Source: Actinomycetota bacterium
GTDB taxonomy: Bacteria > Actinomycetota > Actinomycetes > Actinomycetales > Microbacteriaceae
DNA: 64,000 bases
Assembly (NCBI GenBank): GCA_009921165.1
Contig: RFYI01000001.1
Location: 1 to 64,000, forward strand
Direction: 5' to 3'
Below the pieces are notes generated by a model. The model had not been told where the DNA came from and did no database searches. It worked only from the letters and a program-made list of their open reading frames with translations. Position 1 is the first letter of the stretch. Every line of letters starts with the position of its first letter. A program made the position numbers and the translations under genes. Of this stretch, positions 9,481 through 18,755 are shown piece after piece.

Positions 9481-11562
9481 GTGCCAAACAACGAGTATTC
9501 AGCGCGCCACCTGTCCGTTCTTGAAGGATTAGAGGCTGTTCGAAAGCGCCCTGGGATGTACATTGGTTCAACTGATAGTCGCGGTTTGATGCACTGTTTG
9601 TGGGAAATAATCGACAACTCGGTTGATGAAGCATTGGCGGGGCATGGAAAACTCATCACCATAGTGTTACACAAGGATAGAAGTGTCGAGATTTCGGATT
9701 TGGCTCGCGGAATTCCTGTCGACATTGAACCAAAGACAGGCTTGAGCGGGGTAGAAGTCGTATTCACTAAGCTACATGCCGGAGGAAAATTTGGGTCAGG
9801 CTCTTACGCGGCCTCGGGCGGTTTACATGGCGTTGGCGCATCAGTTGTAAACGCACTCTCAGAAAGACTCGATGTTGAAGTTGATCGAGACGGCAAGACC
9901 TGGGCCATGTCGTTTAAGCGAGGTGAGCCAGGCGAGTTTGATGATAAAAAGGTTCTCTCGCCTGGAAATCCCTTTAAACCCTTCAAGGACAAAAGTATTT
10001 TGAAGGACATCGGTAAGGTAGCCAAGAACAAAACCGGTTCAAGAATTAGATTCTGGGCCGATTCCCAGATCTTCGTCAAAGACTCCGAATTTGTTCTAGA
10101 GGACATACTGTCGCGAGCTCGGCAAACAGCTTTCCTAGTCCCAGGTTTAAAGCTCGTCGTTACTGATCAACGAAGCGGTAAAACTCAAAATCATGAATTC
10201 TTGTTCCAAGGTGGAATTGTCGAATTCGTGGACTATCTGGCCAAGGATGCACCGCTAAGTAATGTTTGGCGACTGAGCGGAAGTGGATCGTATTCTGAAA
10301 CTGTGCCGGTACTAAATCCAGCTGGCAACATGGAGTCCAAGGAAGTTCAAAGAAGTTGTGAAGTGGACGTCGTGGTGCGTTGGGGGACTGAATATGACAC
10401 AGAGGTAAAAAGTTTTGTCAACATAATTGCAACGCCTAAAGGTGGCACGCATCTGCAAGGTTTCGAACAAGCGCTACTGAAAGTATTTAGAACTCAGGCA
10501 GAAGCTAACTCGAGGAAATTTAAGTTAGGCACTGAAAAAATTGAGAAGGAAGACGTAACCGCTGGACTTACAGCCGTGGTTACGGTTCGGCTTCCAGAAC
10601 CACAGTTCGAGGGTCAGACCAAAGAGATTCTTGGAACGCCAGCAATCAAAAACATTGTTGCTGGCATAGTCACAAAGACACTTACTGATCGGTTCAACAG
10701 CTCTAAACGTGAAGATAAAGCGCAAACTGCATTGGTACTTGAAAAAGTTGTAAACGAGATGAAATCAAGAATCTCGGCTCGAACACATAAGGAAACACAG
10801 CGTCGGAAAACAGCTCTGGAATCCTCATCACTACCAACGAAGCTTGTGGACTGTAGAACGCAGGACACCATCGATTCCGAGTTGATTATTGTGGAGGGCG
10901 AATCCGCCCTTGGAACAGCGAAGTTAGCCAGAAATTCCGAGTTTCAAGCCTTGTTGCCTATCAGAGGAAAGATTCTGAATGTGCAGAAGGCGGCAATCAC
11001 AGACATGCTAAATAACAACGAATGCGCCTCGATCATTCAAGTGTTAGGAGCTGGCTCGGGTAGGAGTTTCGATCTAGCTTCTGCTCGCTATGGAAAAGTC
11101 ATCCTTATGAGCGATGCTGATGTCGACGGCGCTCACATCAGAACTCTTCTACTTACGCTTTTTTATAAGTACATGAGACCCTTGGTAGAAGATGGGCGAG
11201 TCTTTGCCGCAGTTCCACCGCTTCACCGAATAGTAGTCATGAATCCAGGCTCAAAGGCGAATGAAGTTATTTATACATATTCGCAAGCTGAATTGGAGGC
11301 CTTGTTGGCAAAACTATCCAAGGCTGGCAAAAAGTATCAAGAACCAATTCAACGCTATAAGGGTTTGGGCGAAATGGATGCGGACCAATTGGCTGAGACC
11401 ACAATGGATCGCAAAACCAGATCCTTGCGTCGAGTGACTGTTGAAGATCTTGCTAAAGCCGAAGGAATGTTTGAGCTACTCATGGGCAACGAAGTAGCTC
11501 CGCGCAGAGACTTCATAGTTGATGCTGCTGACTCATTTGAAAGAGCGAGAATCGACGCTTAG
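9481..11562 (+). CDS. parE: DNA topoisomerase IV/gyrase subunit B
   Basis: EGLEAVRKRPGMYIGSTDSRGLMH, GGLHGVGASVVNALS, IVEGESALGTAK, MSDADVDGAHIRTLLLT; GTG start. Confidence 0.93.
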   Translation: MPNNEYSARHLSVLEGLEAVRKRPGMYIGSTDSRGLMHCLWEIIDNSVDEALAGHGKLITIVLHKDRSVEISDLARGIPVDIEPKTGLSGVEVVFTKLHAGGKFGSGSYAASGGLHGVGASVVNALSERLDVEVDRDGKTWAMSFKRGEPGEFDDKKVLSPGNPFKPFKDKSILKDIGKVAKNKTGSRIRFWADSQIFVKDSEFVLEDILSRARQTAFLVPGLKLVVTDQRSGKTQNHEFLFQGGIVEFVDYLAKDAPLSNVWRLSGSGSYSETVPVLNPAGNMESKEVQRSCEVDVVVRWGTEYDTEVKSFVNIIATPKGGTHLQGFEQALLKVFRTQAEANSRKFKLGTEKIEKEDVTAGLTAVVTVRLPEPQFEGQTKEILGTPAIKNIVAGIVTKTLTDRFNSSKREDKAQTALVLEKVVNEMKSRISARTHKETQRRKTALESSSLPTKLVDCRTQDTIDSELIIVEGESALGTAKLARNSEFQALLPIRGKILNVQKAAITDMLNNNECASIIQVLGAGSGRSFDLASARYGKVILMSDADVDGAHIRTLLLTLFYKYMRPLVEDGRVFAAVPPLHRIVVMNPGSKANEVIYTYSQAELEALLAKLSKAGKKYQEPIQRYKGLGEMDADQLAETTMDRKTRSLRRVTVEDLAKAEGMFELLMGNEVAPRRDFIVDAADSFERARIDA

Positions 11563-13985
11563 GCACGCCCTGCCGAAACAATCGTTGCACTCAATGGAAT
11601 CCCAGACGCGTCCCGCCTCAGCAGTGCACTATCAATTTCTAGTGGTTTTCCTGAGGAGGCCTGAGCAAGTATTGGTGAGTCTCCTATAAAAGCGAAGTAA
11701 AGTTGATTTTCATCTCTTATAAACTTTTGAGCTCTGACGCCTCCAGTTGCTCTTCCCTTGGCAGGAAACTCACTCAAGGAGGATAGTTTTGCGCTACCTG
11801 AGTCGACCGCACCTAGAGACTCACTGTTGTTAGCTGCTGTCAAGACAAGGGTGGCTTTGCTTGTCTTCAAGGATGTGAAGAAGATAGCCTTAGCATCTTC
11901 GGAGAGCTTTATACCAGCCATACCAGCTGCGCCACGTCCCTGTGGCCTAACCAAGCTGGCGTCGAATCTAAGAAGTTGGGCATCGTCTGTAATGAAGATT
12001 AGTTCGTCCACTTCTGAACTGAGCGCTGCGCCAATAATCTGATCTCCGGCCTTGAGTGAGATAACATCAAACTCCGCCTTAGGTAAGAAATCAGGAGAGA
12101 GGCGTTTCACAACACCAAACTTCGTACCAATCGCGATTATTGTTTCATCAGTCAGTGGAAACGCACCTACTAGTCTTGTTTGTTTCCCAAGTCCCAAGAA
12201 TTCCGCAGCTGCAATCGAAGTTGAAGGATCGAAACCTTCTTCGCTAGCAGGAATATCGCTTGCGTGCACCCTGTGCATCACTCCATCTGAACCCAGGAAG
12301 CCCACGTCACTTCTGGTGGTGCTAGAGAGAACTGCCGCTATAGCATCGTGCTTTTTACGCTTGGTAAGTGGTGCGGGAGCTGAGAGAGTTCTTTGAACTT
12401 GCCCACTGGCAGTAAGCACTATAAAACACGGCGAGTCTGCCAATTGAGCGTCGATAGCCGAAGCTTTGGCCGCGCTGACGGGCTTCATCTCTATTGTTCC
12501 ATCTGCAATTGTTGAACGTCGATCATCGCCGTACTTTACAGACACTTCTTGCAATTCAGCAGAGACGACTTCGCGCAGGTTCTTCTCGTTAGAGAGAATT
12601 TTCTTCAAAGCGGCTATTTCACCAGCAAGAGTTTTACTCTCTCCTTCAAGCTCCAGTTTCGAGAACTTAGTTAGTCGGCGCAGTTTAAGTTCGAGGATAT
12701 ATTCTGCCTGTATCTCAGAAAGAGTGAATTTTTGCATTAACTTTTTGCGAGCGTCGTCCACTTCATTTGCTGCTCGGATAATCTTGATGACCTCGTCAAT
12801 GCTAACGATTGCCTTAAGTAACCCCTCTACTAGATGGAGTCTGGCAAGTTTTTTGCCGAGGCGATTCTCGCTTCTACGTTTTGTGACATTCACCCTGTGG
12901 GCCAGGTATACGCCAAGAAGATCTCGCAGTCCTAGCGTTTCCGGCCTACCTTCAACAAGTGCGACGTTGTTGATGCTGAACGACTCTTCCAAAGGAGTGA
13001 AACGGTGAAGTAAATCGAGCACAACATTTGGATCAAAACCAGTCTTAAGTTCTATAACTAGCTTCAATCCATTTGCTCGGTCAGTGAGATCTATTACATC
13101 GGCTATGCCTTGTAATTTTTTGTTTCCAACCCCATCTTTTATTTTTTCTATGACCCGTTCAGGACCAACTAGGTAAGGCAATTCAGTGACAACTAAAGCA
13201 AGCTTTCTAGGCGACACGCTTTCTATGGAAACCTTTGCTCGTGTCTTGAAGCTACCTCTGCCGGTCTCGTAGGCTTCGGTTATTCCTTCGGTTCCCATGA
13301 TGATGCCACCGGTTGGTAAATCTGGACCGGGAATGAATTTCATCAAATCCTTCACGGTTGCTTTCGGATTGTTTAGCAGGTGTATTGCACCGGCGATAAC
13401 TTCACGCATATTGTGTGGTGCCATGTTAGTAGCCATTCCAACAGCAATGCCGGCAGAGCCGTTCACCAGTAAATTAGGGAAGGCCGCAGGTAAAACCTCT
13501 GGTTCGGATAATTGAGCGTCATAGTTTGGTTTGAAGTCAACGACATCCTCATCGAGTCCTTCATTCATCAGAAGGGCAGCGGCTGCCAATCTGGTTTCTG
13601 TGTATCTGGCTGCCGCTGGACCATCGTCAAGGGACCCAAAGTTACCGTGCCCATCTATCAGTGGGACTCTGAGCGTGAATGGCTGTGCCATACGAACCAT
13701 GGCGTCGTAGATTGCGCCATCACCATGGGGGTGCAATTTACCCATGACCTCGCCGCTAACACGAGCGGATTTGACATGTCCCTTGTCTGGACGCAAGCCC
13801 ATTTCACCCATTTGAAAGACAATTCTTCTCTGCACAGGCTTTAGACCATCACGCGCGTCAGGCAAGGCTCTGGCATAGATAACCGAGTAGGAATATTCCA
13901 GGAAGGAATCGCTAAGTTCCTGGATGAGTTCGATATCTACGATTCGTTCATCAGGGAATCGGTTCTCAGTCTTCTTGTTAGTCAT
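11559..13985 (-). CDS. parC: DNA topoisomerase IV/gyrase subunit A
   Basis: YARALPDARDGLKPVQRRI, ARYTETRLAAAA (active-site Tyr region), SGEVMGKLHPHGD; convergent with parE. Confidence 0.93.
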   Translation of the reverse strand: MTNKKTENRFPDERIVDIELIQELSDSFLEYSYSVIYARALPDARDGLKPVQRRIVFQMGEMGLRPDKGHVKSARVSGEVMGKLHPHGDGAIYDAMVRMAQPFTLRVPLIDGHGNFGSLDDGPAAARYTETRLAAAALLMNEGLDEDVVDFKPNYDAQLSEPEVLPAAFPNLLVNGSAGIAVGMATNMAPHNMREVIAGAIHLLNNPKATVKDLMKFIPGPDLPTGGIIMGTEGITEAYETGRGSFKTRAKVSIESVSPRKLALVVTELPYLVGPERVIEKIKDGVGNKKLQGIADVIDLTDRANGLKLVIELKTGFDPNVVLDLLHRFTPLEESFSINNVALVEGRPETLGLRDLLGVYLAHRVNVTKRRSENRLGKKLARLHLVEGLLKAIVSIDEVIKIIRAANEVDDARKKLMQKFTLSEIQAEYILELKLRRLTKFSKLELEGESKTLAGEIAALKKILSNEKNLREVVSAELQEVSVKYGDDRRSTIADGTIEMKPVSAAKASAIDAQLADSPCFIVLTASGQVQRTLSAPAPLTKRKKHDAIAAVLSSTTRSDVGFLGSDGVMHRVHASDIPASEEGFDPSTSIAAAEFLGLGKQTRLVGAFPLTDETIIAIGTKFGVVKRLSPDFLPKAEFDVISLKAGDQIIGAALSSEVDELIFITDDAQLLRFDASLVRPQGRGAAGMAGIKLSEDAKAIFFTSLKTSKATLVLTAANNSESLGAVDSGSAKLSSLSEFPAKGRATGGVRAQKFIRDENQLYFAFIGDSPILAQASSGKPLEIDSALLRRDASGIPLSATIVSAGRA

Positions 13986-14032
13986 GTTCTTTCTAGTGGC
14001 TAAAAGTGAGCTGTGGCAGACTTATCTGGATG

Positions 14033-15145
14033 CCTACGATGTTACCTGCACCTCCCAAATCATTGGGGAGGCTTGGCGATGTTTTGATAAGCGCTTTAGC
14101 CTCTACTCAAGGCTTGGCAAATCCTTTAGGTTTGACCGCTAGGCGATCTGTCTGCGTTGTCTTAGTCGATGGTTTGGGTTCTCATAATCTTACAAAAGCG
14201 GCTGGTCATGCAAGATTCCTAAATTCACAAACTTCAGCGGTGGCTTCAACTTGGTTCCCATCAACCACATCCTCAAGCATCAGTTCTTTTGCTACGGGTA
14301 AGCATCCTAGTGACATCGGTTTTCTTGGCTATCAAGTATTCAATCCCAAGACAAAGCTTGCTATGAACCTTCTCTCTGGTTGGAAGGACTTCGATGAAGG
14401 GGAGCAGTTCCAATCACAGCGGACTGTTGCCGAACAGGCAGTTTCGAGTGGAATCGAAACGCACGCTATCGCTCCAAGCAGCTATGAGAGATCAGGTTTC
14501 ACCGGTGCAACTATGCGAGGGGCCAAGTATCACGGACATGATGCAATCAGTGAGCGCTTTCAAGCCGCGAAAAGGCTTCTTATGGATCCGGTTCCTAAGC
14601 TGCTTTATCTTTACATCCCAGAGCTTGATCAGATAGCGCACGGCTTTGGTTCGAACAGCTTGAACTGGCTCAACGTGCTCGAGGACGTAGACGCCCAACT
14701 TTCTGTTTTCGCCAAGGATTTGCCAAAGTCAACAGGTTCGATTCTCACATCTGATCATGGCGTAATAGACATTGCCAAGAATTCTCATATTTTTCTCGAC
14801 GATTTATTACCAACTGACATCGTAGATTTTGTCGGAGGAGACACTAGAGCTCCATTTGTTTACTTGAACTCAAAAACTGATTTGGCGAAAGTACGAGTAG
14901 TGCTAGAAGATTCGCTGGAAGATTACGCCTACATAACCACACCCACTCAGCTGGTTGAGTCGGGCTATTGGACCTCTTCGTCACTAGGTTTTGACTGGAC
15001 TCCGGATCTAGTAATTATCGCTAAAAAAGAAATAGCTTTCTATCACAGGGCTTTCGCTAAGAAGAAGTCTTTGGAAATGGTGGCGCACCATGGAGCATTG
15101 ACAGCTAATGAAATGTCAATCCCGCTTATTACTTTTGGCTTCTAA
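14033..15145 (+). CDS. Type I phosphodiesterase/nucleotide pyrophosphatase (alkaline phosphatase superfamily); start uncertain (ORF track 14006)
   Basis: VVLVDGLGSHNL, STWFPSTTSSSISSFATG, PELDQIAHGFG, TSDHGVIDI metal-binding motifs. Confidence 0.88.
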   Translation, partial: PTMLPAPPKSLGRLGDVLISALASTQGLANPLGLTARRSVCVVLVDGLGSHNLTKAAGHARFLNSQTSAVASTWFPSTTSSSISSFATGKHPSDIGFLGYQVFNPKTKLAMNLLSGWKDFDEGEQFQSQRTVAEQAVSSGIETHAIAPSSYERSGFTGATMRGAKYHGHDAISERFQAAKRLLMDPVPKLLYLYIPELDQIAHGFGSNSLNWLNVLEDVDAQLSVFAKDLPKSTGSILTSDHGVIDIAKNSHIFLDDLLPTDIVDFVGGDTRAPFVYLNSKTDLAKVRVVLEDSLEDYAYITTPTQLVESGYWTSSSLGFDWTPDLVIIAKKEIAFYHRAFAKKKSLEMVAHHGALTANEMSIPLITFGF

Positions 15146-16080
15146 CTTTCTTCATCATCTTCTTTAGCACCGAAAAGCACCTCAGCCCAGCGACTTGTGC
15201 TCTGTGTTTTTGGGGTCTCAGCTATTTCGTCTACAACAACGATTTGCTCTGTAACAATAACTTCGTCCACTGGTTGCTCGAATAATTCATCAAGCGGTTC
15301 ATCGAGATAAGCATTCTCTGGCTCATCTTGAACCACATGGAATGGACTCGTGCTAGGAATCTCCTCCTCGGAAGAATTTTCCTCTTCAAACACCACTATC
15401 TCTGGAACGATGCTCAAGCCAGTGCTCTGTGTTTGTTCTATGCCTTCTTCTTGCTCAACAGCGGAAGTCGTGAAAACTGATGCAGTTTCAGTCTCTAAGT
15501 TCCGTATTTTTGCTGCGGAATTTGCGGTTATCGGTAAACCATTTGAAAGTTGCAATGCGGTTTCGTTCTCTGGAACCAAAAACAATTTCTTTGGATCGAA
15601 GGACCAAGTAGCAATGTTTGCAATCTCGTTTATGTTGAATTTGGCCGAAACAAGCCAATCACCTTCAAGTGATTTCCTGGAACTCCACACAAGGTTTCTA
15701 GCCCCATTCAAGAAGAGCCTTTCATCCATCACATTCCCGAATTCAACCTGCGTTGGATCGGTGAATCTATCGCCGGCAAGAGATAGTCGAACGTTCCTTG
15801 CAAGTAAAACAACATGATTCAATTCTGAAATGATCGGTGCTGCAAATTTGGAGATGAGGTCTTCATCTGCACCACTCGATGCGACGAGCTCAGAGATAGT
15901 AGCCCCTAGGCGAATCTCTTGTTGAATCTCGCGAGGGCTGATGGTGGTTGGCAAAACCGTTTGTCGTGATTTCATTGCCTTCAACAGGTCATCCGAGATT
16001 TCGAGGTAGTGGCGTGTTCCATCGGGAGCTTGTAGCTCCAATTGGTTATTAGACACTCCAGTAATTCTTAAATCAGCCAT
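15142..16080 (-). CDS. sepH: Septation protein SepH (DUF3071)
   Basis: MADLRITGVSNNQLELQAPDGTRHYLEISDDLLKAMKSR; acidic C-terminus; RBS AGAAGGATGG upstream of 16080. Confidence 0.88.
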   Translation of the reverse strand: MADLRITGVSNNQLELQAPDGTRHYLEISDDLLKAMKSRQTVLPTTISPREIQQEIRLGATISELVASSGADEDLISKFAAPIISELNHVVLLARNVRLSLAGDRFTDPTQVEFGNVMDERLFLNGARNLVWSSRKSLEGDWLVSAKFNINEIANIATWSFDPKKLFLVPENETALQLSNGLPITANSAAKIRNLETETASVFTTSAVEQEEGIEQTQSTGLSIVPEIVVFEEENSSEEEIPSTSPFHVVQDEPENAYLDEPLDELFEQPVDEVIVTEQIVVVDEIAETPKTQSTSRWAEVLFGAKEDDEES

Positions 16081-16268
16081 ATCCATCCTTCTGCGGCTAT
16101 TTTTGCACTGAATAGCGAGGAAACCACGCTGATTTATCCTGTGCCGCGACACGCCCAGACTGAGAGATGCCTGAGAAAAAGTCATTTATGGCGGTTAATG
16201 TAGTTGCTTTTACTGTTGACATGCATGATACTCTCAGCGCTTAGTTGAATTCTTTGAAAGGAAAGTAA

Positions 16269-16559
16269 TTGGCCACCGATTACGATGCTCCACGCAAAAA
16301 TGATGACGATACCGAGTCACTCGAGGCGATAAAAGAGCGAATTCCTGAGGGAACCTCAGCTTCTTCAGACGTTGATGCCGAAGATCACTCGGACTCTTTC
16401 TCTATTCCTGAGGTAACTAATGAGGAGGACGACGTAGTAGTTGTTCCTAAGCAAGAGGATGAGTTCACCTGTAGCGAGTGTTTTATCGTGAAGCACCATT
16501 CTCAGAAGGCGCGCAAGGACGGTCAGTACGGCCCAGTTTGCGTTGACTGCACCCACTAA
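16269..16559 (+). CDS. DUF4193 family protein
   Basis: Acidic N-terminus plus C4 zinc ribbon FTCSECFIVKHHSQ...GPVCVDCTH; TTG start with GAAAGGAAAG RBS. Confidence 0.85.
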   Translation: MATDYDAPRKNDDDTESLEAIKERIPEGTSASSDVDAEDHSDSFSIPEVTNEEDDVVVVPKQEDEFTCSECFIVKHHSQKARKDGQYGPVCVDCTH

Positions 16560-17011
16560 CTTTTGGCTTGTAGCGTTCTTACCAGTACCTCTGGATGCCT
16601 CGTGGCAATAAGCCAGTAAGGCGTTGGATCGTTCGGATCCTGAATAGAGATCCTCACGAGACCCTTTACCCCTACTTGGAATTTTCTGAAACTTAGCGGA
16701 TTGAGGTCTTGCCCTTTAGCACTAAATTGGCTATCGGCAGGGATTGATTCAACTGTTCCAATTCTTGAAAGTGGGATTCTTGCATTGCCAACAGCCAACC
16801 AATCTGATGTGATTTGAATTTTAGGAGCGGTGCAATAGCTGAAGACGACTAGAGAAAAGTAAGACAGGAGTGAGACATACATTGAAACCAGTTCGGAAAA
16901 GGGCAGTGCTATCAAGAAAAGTCCAATAGGCACAAAAAGAGCCGCCAGGAAAAAGGTTGCGCCGGGTAAAACGCGTTCGATGTATTTAGTTGGCGGGCTG
17001 AGTTTGCTCAT
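16556..17011 (-). CDS. DUF3093 family membrane protein
   Basis: Two TM segments, YWLIATRHPEVLVRTL; position next to dut is typical of actinobacteria. Confidence 0.8.
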   Translation of the reverse strand: MSKLSPPTKYIERVLPGATFFLAALFVPIGLFLIALPFSELVSMYVSLLSYFSLVVFSYCTAPKIQITSDWLAVGNARIPLSRIGTVESIPADSQFSAKGQDLNPLSFRKFQVGVKGLVRISIQDPNDPTPYWLIATRHPEVLVRTLQAKS

Positions 17012-17028
17012 GCATTTAGAATACGCTC

Positions 17029-17463
17029 ATGACTAGTTTTGAGGTTCTAATTGTCTCTGACCCCCAGTTCATGCCAACCAAGGGTAATTCGGGAGACGCG
17101 GGATATGACTTGAAGTCCGCTACTGACTGTGAGATTGGGGCTGGTCAGTGGAAGACTGTGGCAACGGGTGTGAGAATTGCATTGCCTACGGGTTATGTAG
17201 CTTTGGTTCATCCAAGAAGCGGATTGGCTGCTAAACATGGAATCACTGTGCTAAATGCCCCTGGGACCGTTGACGCTGGGTACAGAGGGGAACTGGCGGT
17301 AACGCTAATCAATCATTCATCAGAGAAATTTCTTGTTGCAAAAGGTGATCGCATTGCGCAGATTTTGTTCCAAAAATTTGAGGAACCTAAATTCTTCTCA
17401 GTAACAGAATTGCCCGGGTCGCAACGTGGTTCCGCAGGTTTCGGATCGACTGGAGTTAAGTAG
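17029..17463 (+). CDS. dut: dUTP diphosphatase
   Basis: GDAGYDLKSA, HPRSGLAAKHGI, GTVDAGYRGE, KGDRIAQILFQ, RGSAGFGSTG: all five dUTPase motifs. Confidence 0.97.
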   Translation: MTSFEVLIVSDPQFMPTKGNSGDAGYDLKSATDCEIGAGQWKTVATGVRIALPTGYVALVHPRSGLAAKHGITVLNAPGTVDAGYRGELAVTLINHSSEKFLVAKGDRIAQILFQKFEEPKFFSVTELPGSQRGSAGFGSTGVK

Positions 17464-17467
17464 GCAC

Positions 17468-18040
17468 ATGTCAGACGCATTCACAAGAATCGGTTCGGTG
17501 GTCAATCAAGGGCCATACGATAAATCAGACTTAGAGGCACCACAAGAGCTCGTGGACTTTGGTTGCATCGCGTTCGTTCCGAATCCGCTAGTAGGGGTTC
17601 GAGCTGAAGTTGAAGAAGGCACTCAACGTATCGTCGCAATATCGTTTGATTACAAAGACAGCACTTTGCAAGTGCAGGCTTTCGCCACACCAAAAGGGAA
17701 TTCTATGTGGGAAGATGTTCTCGAGGACATTGCTACAAGTCTTAAGAATCAAGACATATCAATGGAGAGGCACGCTGGGCCATTCGGGCTTGAACTCTAT
17801 GCAGAAATTCCTACCGGGATTAACAAGACTAAATCTGTTCGCATGTTTGGAGTTGACGGACAGCGTTGGTTGCTTCGAGGCACTGTGTCTGGAGCTGCAA
17901 TAAGTGAATTAGACTCCAAGGCTGAACTAGAAAACATCTTTAGAGGAATTGTTGTTGATCGCGGTGAAGTGCCGTTGCCGCCGAGAGAGCTTTTGCCACT
18001 GAACTTACCAGCCGGAGCAATAGCACCTAAGGCAAACTAA
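17468..18040 (+). CDS. DUF3710 family protein (ORF track opens at 17426)
   Basis: DRGEVPLPPRELLPL C-terminal motif; downstream of dut. Confidence 0.85.
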   Translation: MSDAFTRIGSVVNQGPYDKSDLEAPQELVDFGCIAFVPNPLVGVRAEVEEGTQRIVAISFDYKDSTLQVQAFATPKGNSMWEDVLEDIATSLKNQDISMERHAGPFGLELYAEIPTGINKTKSVRMFGVDGQRWLLRGTVSGAAISELDSKAELENIFRGIVVDRGEVPLPPRELLPLNLPAGAIAPKAN

Positions 18041-18726
18041 TGAACGAACAAAAATCCAAAGTACGTGTTGAAAAATATGGCTTGAAGCAAACCGAAGACG
18101 GCTACCAAGTCGATTTCAAGTCCCTGATGGCAAGCGTGGGCGGAGTTCAAGGCCTCATCGAGACAACTCTTCCTGGATTCATTTATGTCTTAACCTTTGC
18201 CATATGGCGAGATCTAAATATCAGCATTTCCTCCGTTGTTGTCTCAGTCGTTATTCTTGCCGTCAGACATTTCATCAAAAAGCGTCCCTTGAGTCAGCTA
18301 GTTGGATCTCTTCTGGGAATTTGTTTGGCGATTTTTCTAACCCTTCGACCCGGTGGACAGGCAGCAGACTTCTACCTCAAGGACTTCTGGACTAATGGGC
18401 TTTATGGCTCAGTGCTATTGCTAAGCGTGCTTGTTAGATTCCCGCTAATTGGGTTGATGGTAGGCCTCATGACCAACCAGGGCCTTACTTGGCGCAAAGA
18501 TCGTCGCAAGGTGAGATTTTTCGACCTAGTGACCATGCTTTGGGTTGGACTGTTCGCAACTCGGCTGGCAATTGAACTCCCCCTTTATTTCGTGGGAGAC
18601 ATAGTAACGCTGGGGTTTGTCAAGCTCGTTTTAGGGTTGCCTTTCTACCTAACCATGATTTGGGTGTCTTGGCTACTTCTTCGGAATGTGGTTGGCGCCC
18701 AACAAGATGGTAATTTGGACAGGTAG
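18040..18726 (+). CDS. DUF3159 family membrane protein
   Basis: Multiple TM helices; downstream of DUF3710 as in other actinobacteria. Confidence 0.82.
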   Translation: MNEQKSKVRVEKYGLKQTEDGYQVDFKSLMASVGGVQGLIETTLPGFIYVLTFAIWRDLNISISSVVVSVVILAVRHFIKKRPLSQLVGSLLGICLAIFLTLRPGGQAADFYLKDFWTNGLYGSVLLLSVLVRFPLIGLMVGLMTNQGLTWRKDRRKVRFFDLVTMLWVGLFATRLAIELPLYFVGDIVTLGFVKLVLGLPFYLTMIWVSWLLLRNVVGAQQDGNLDR

Positions 18727-18755
18727 TTTTTTCGATTGTTGGTAGGAGCGGGCTT

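Noticed and set aside
12466-13008. 180-aa plus-strand ORF inside parC
   Set aside because: Antisense shadow ORF, low complexity (Ser/Arg-rich).
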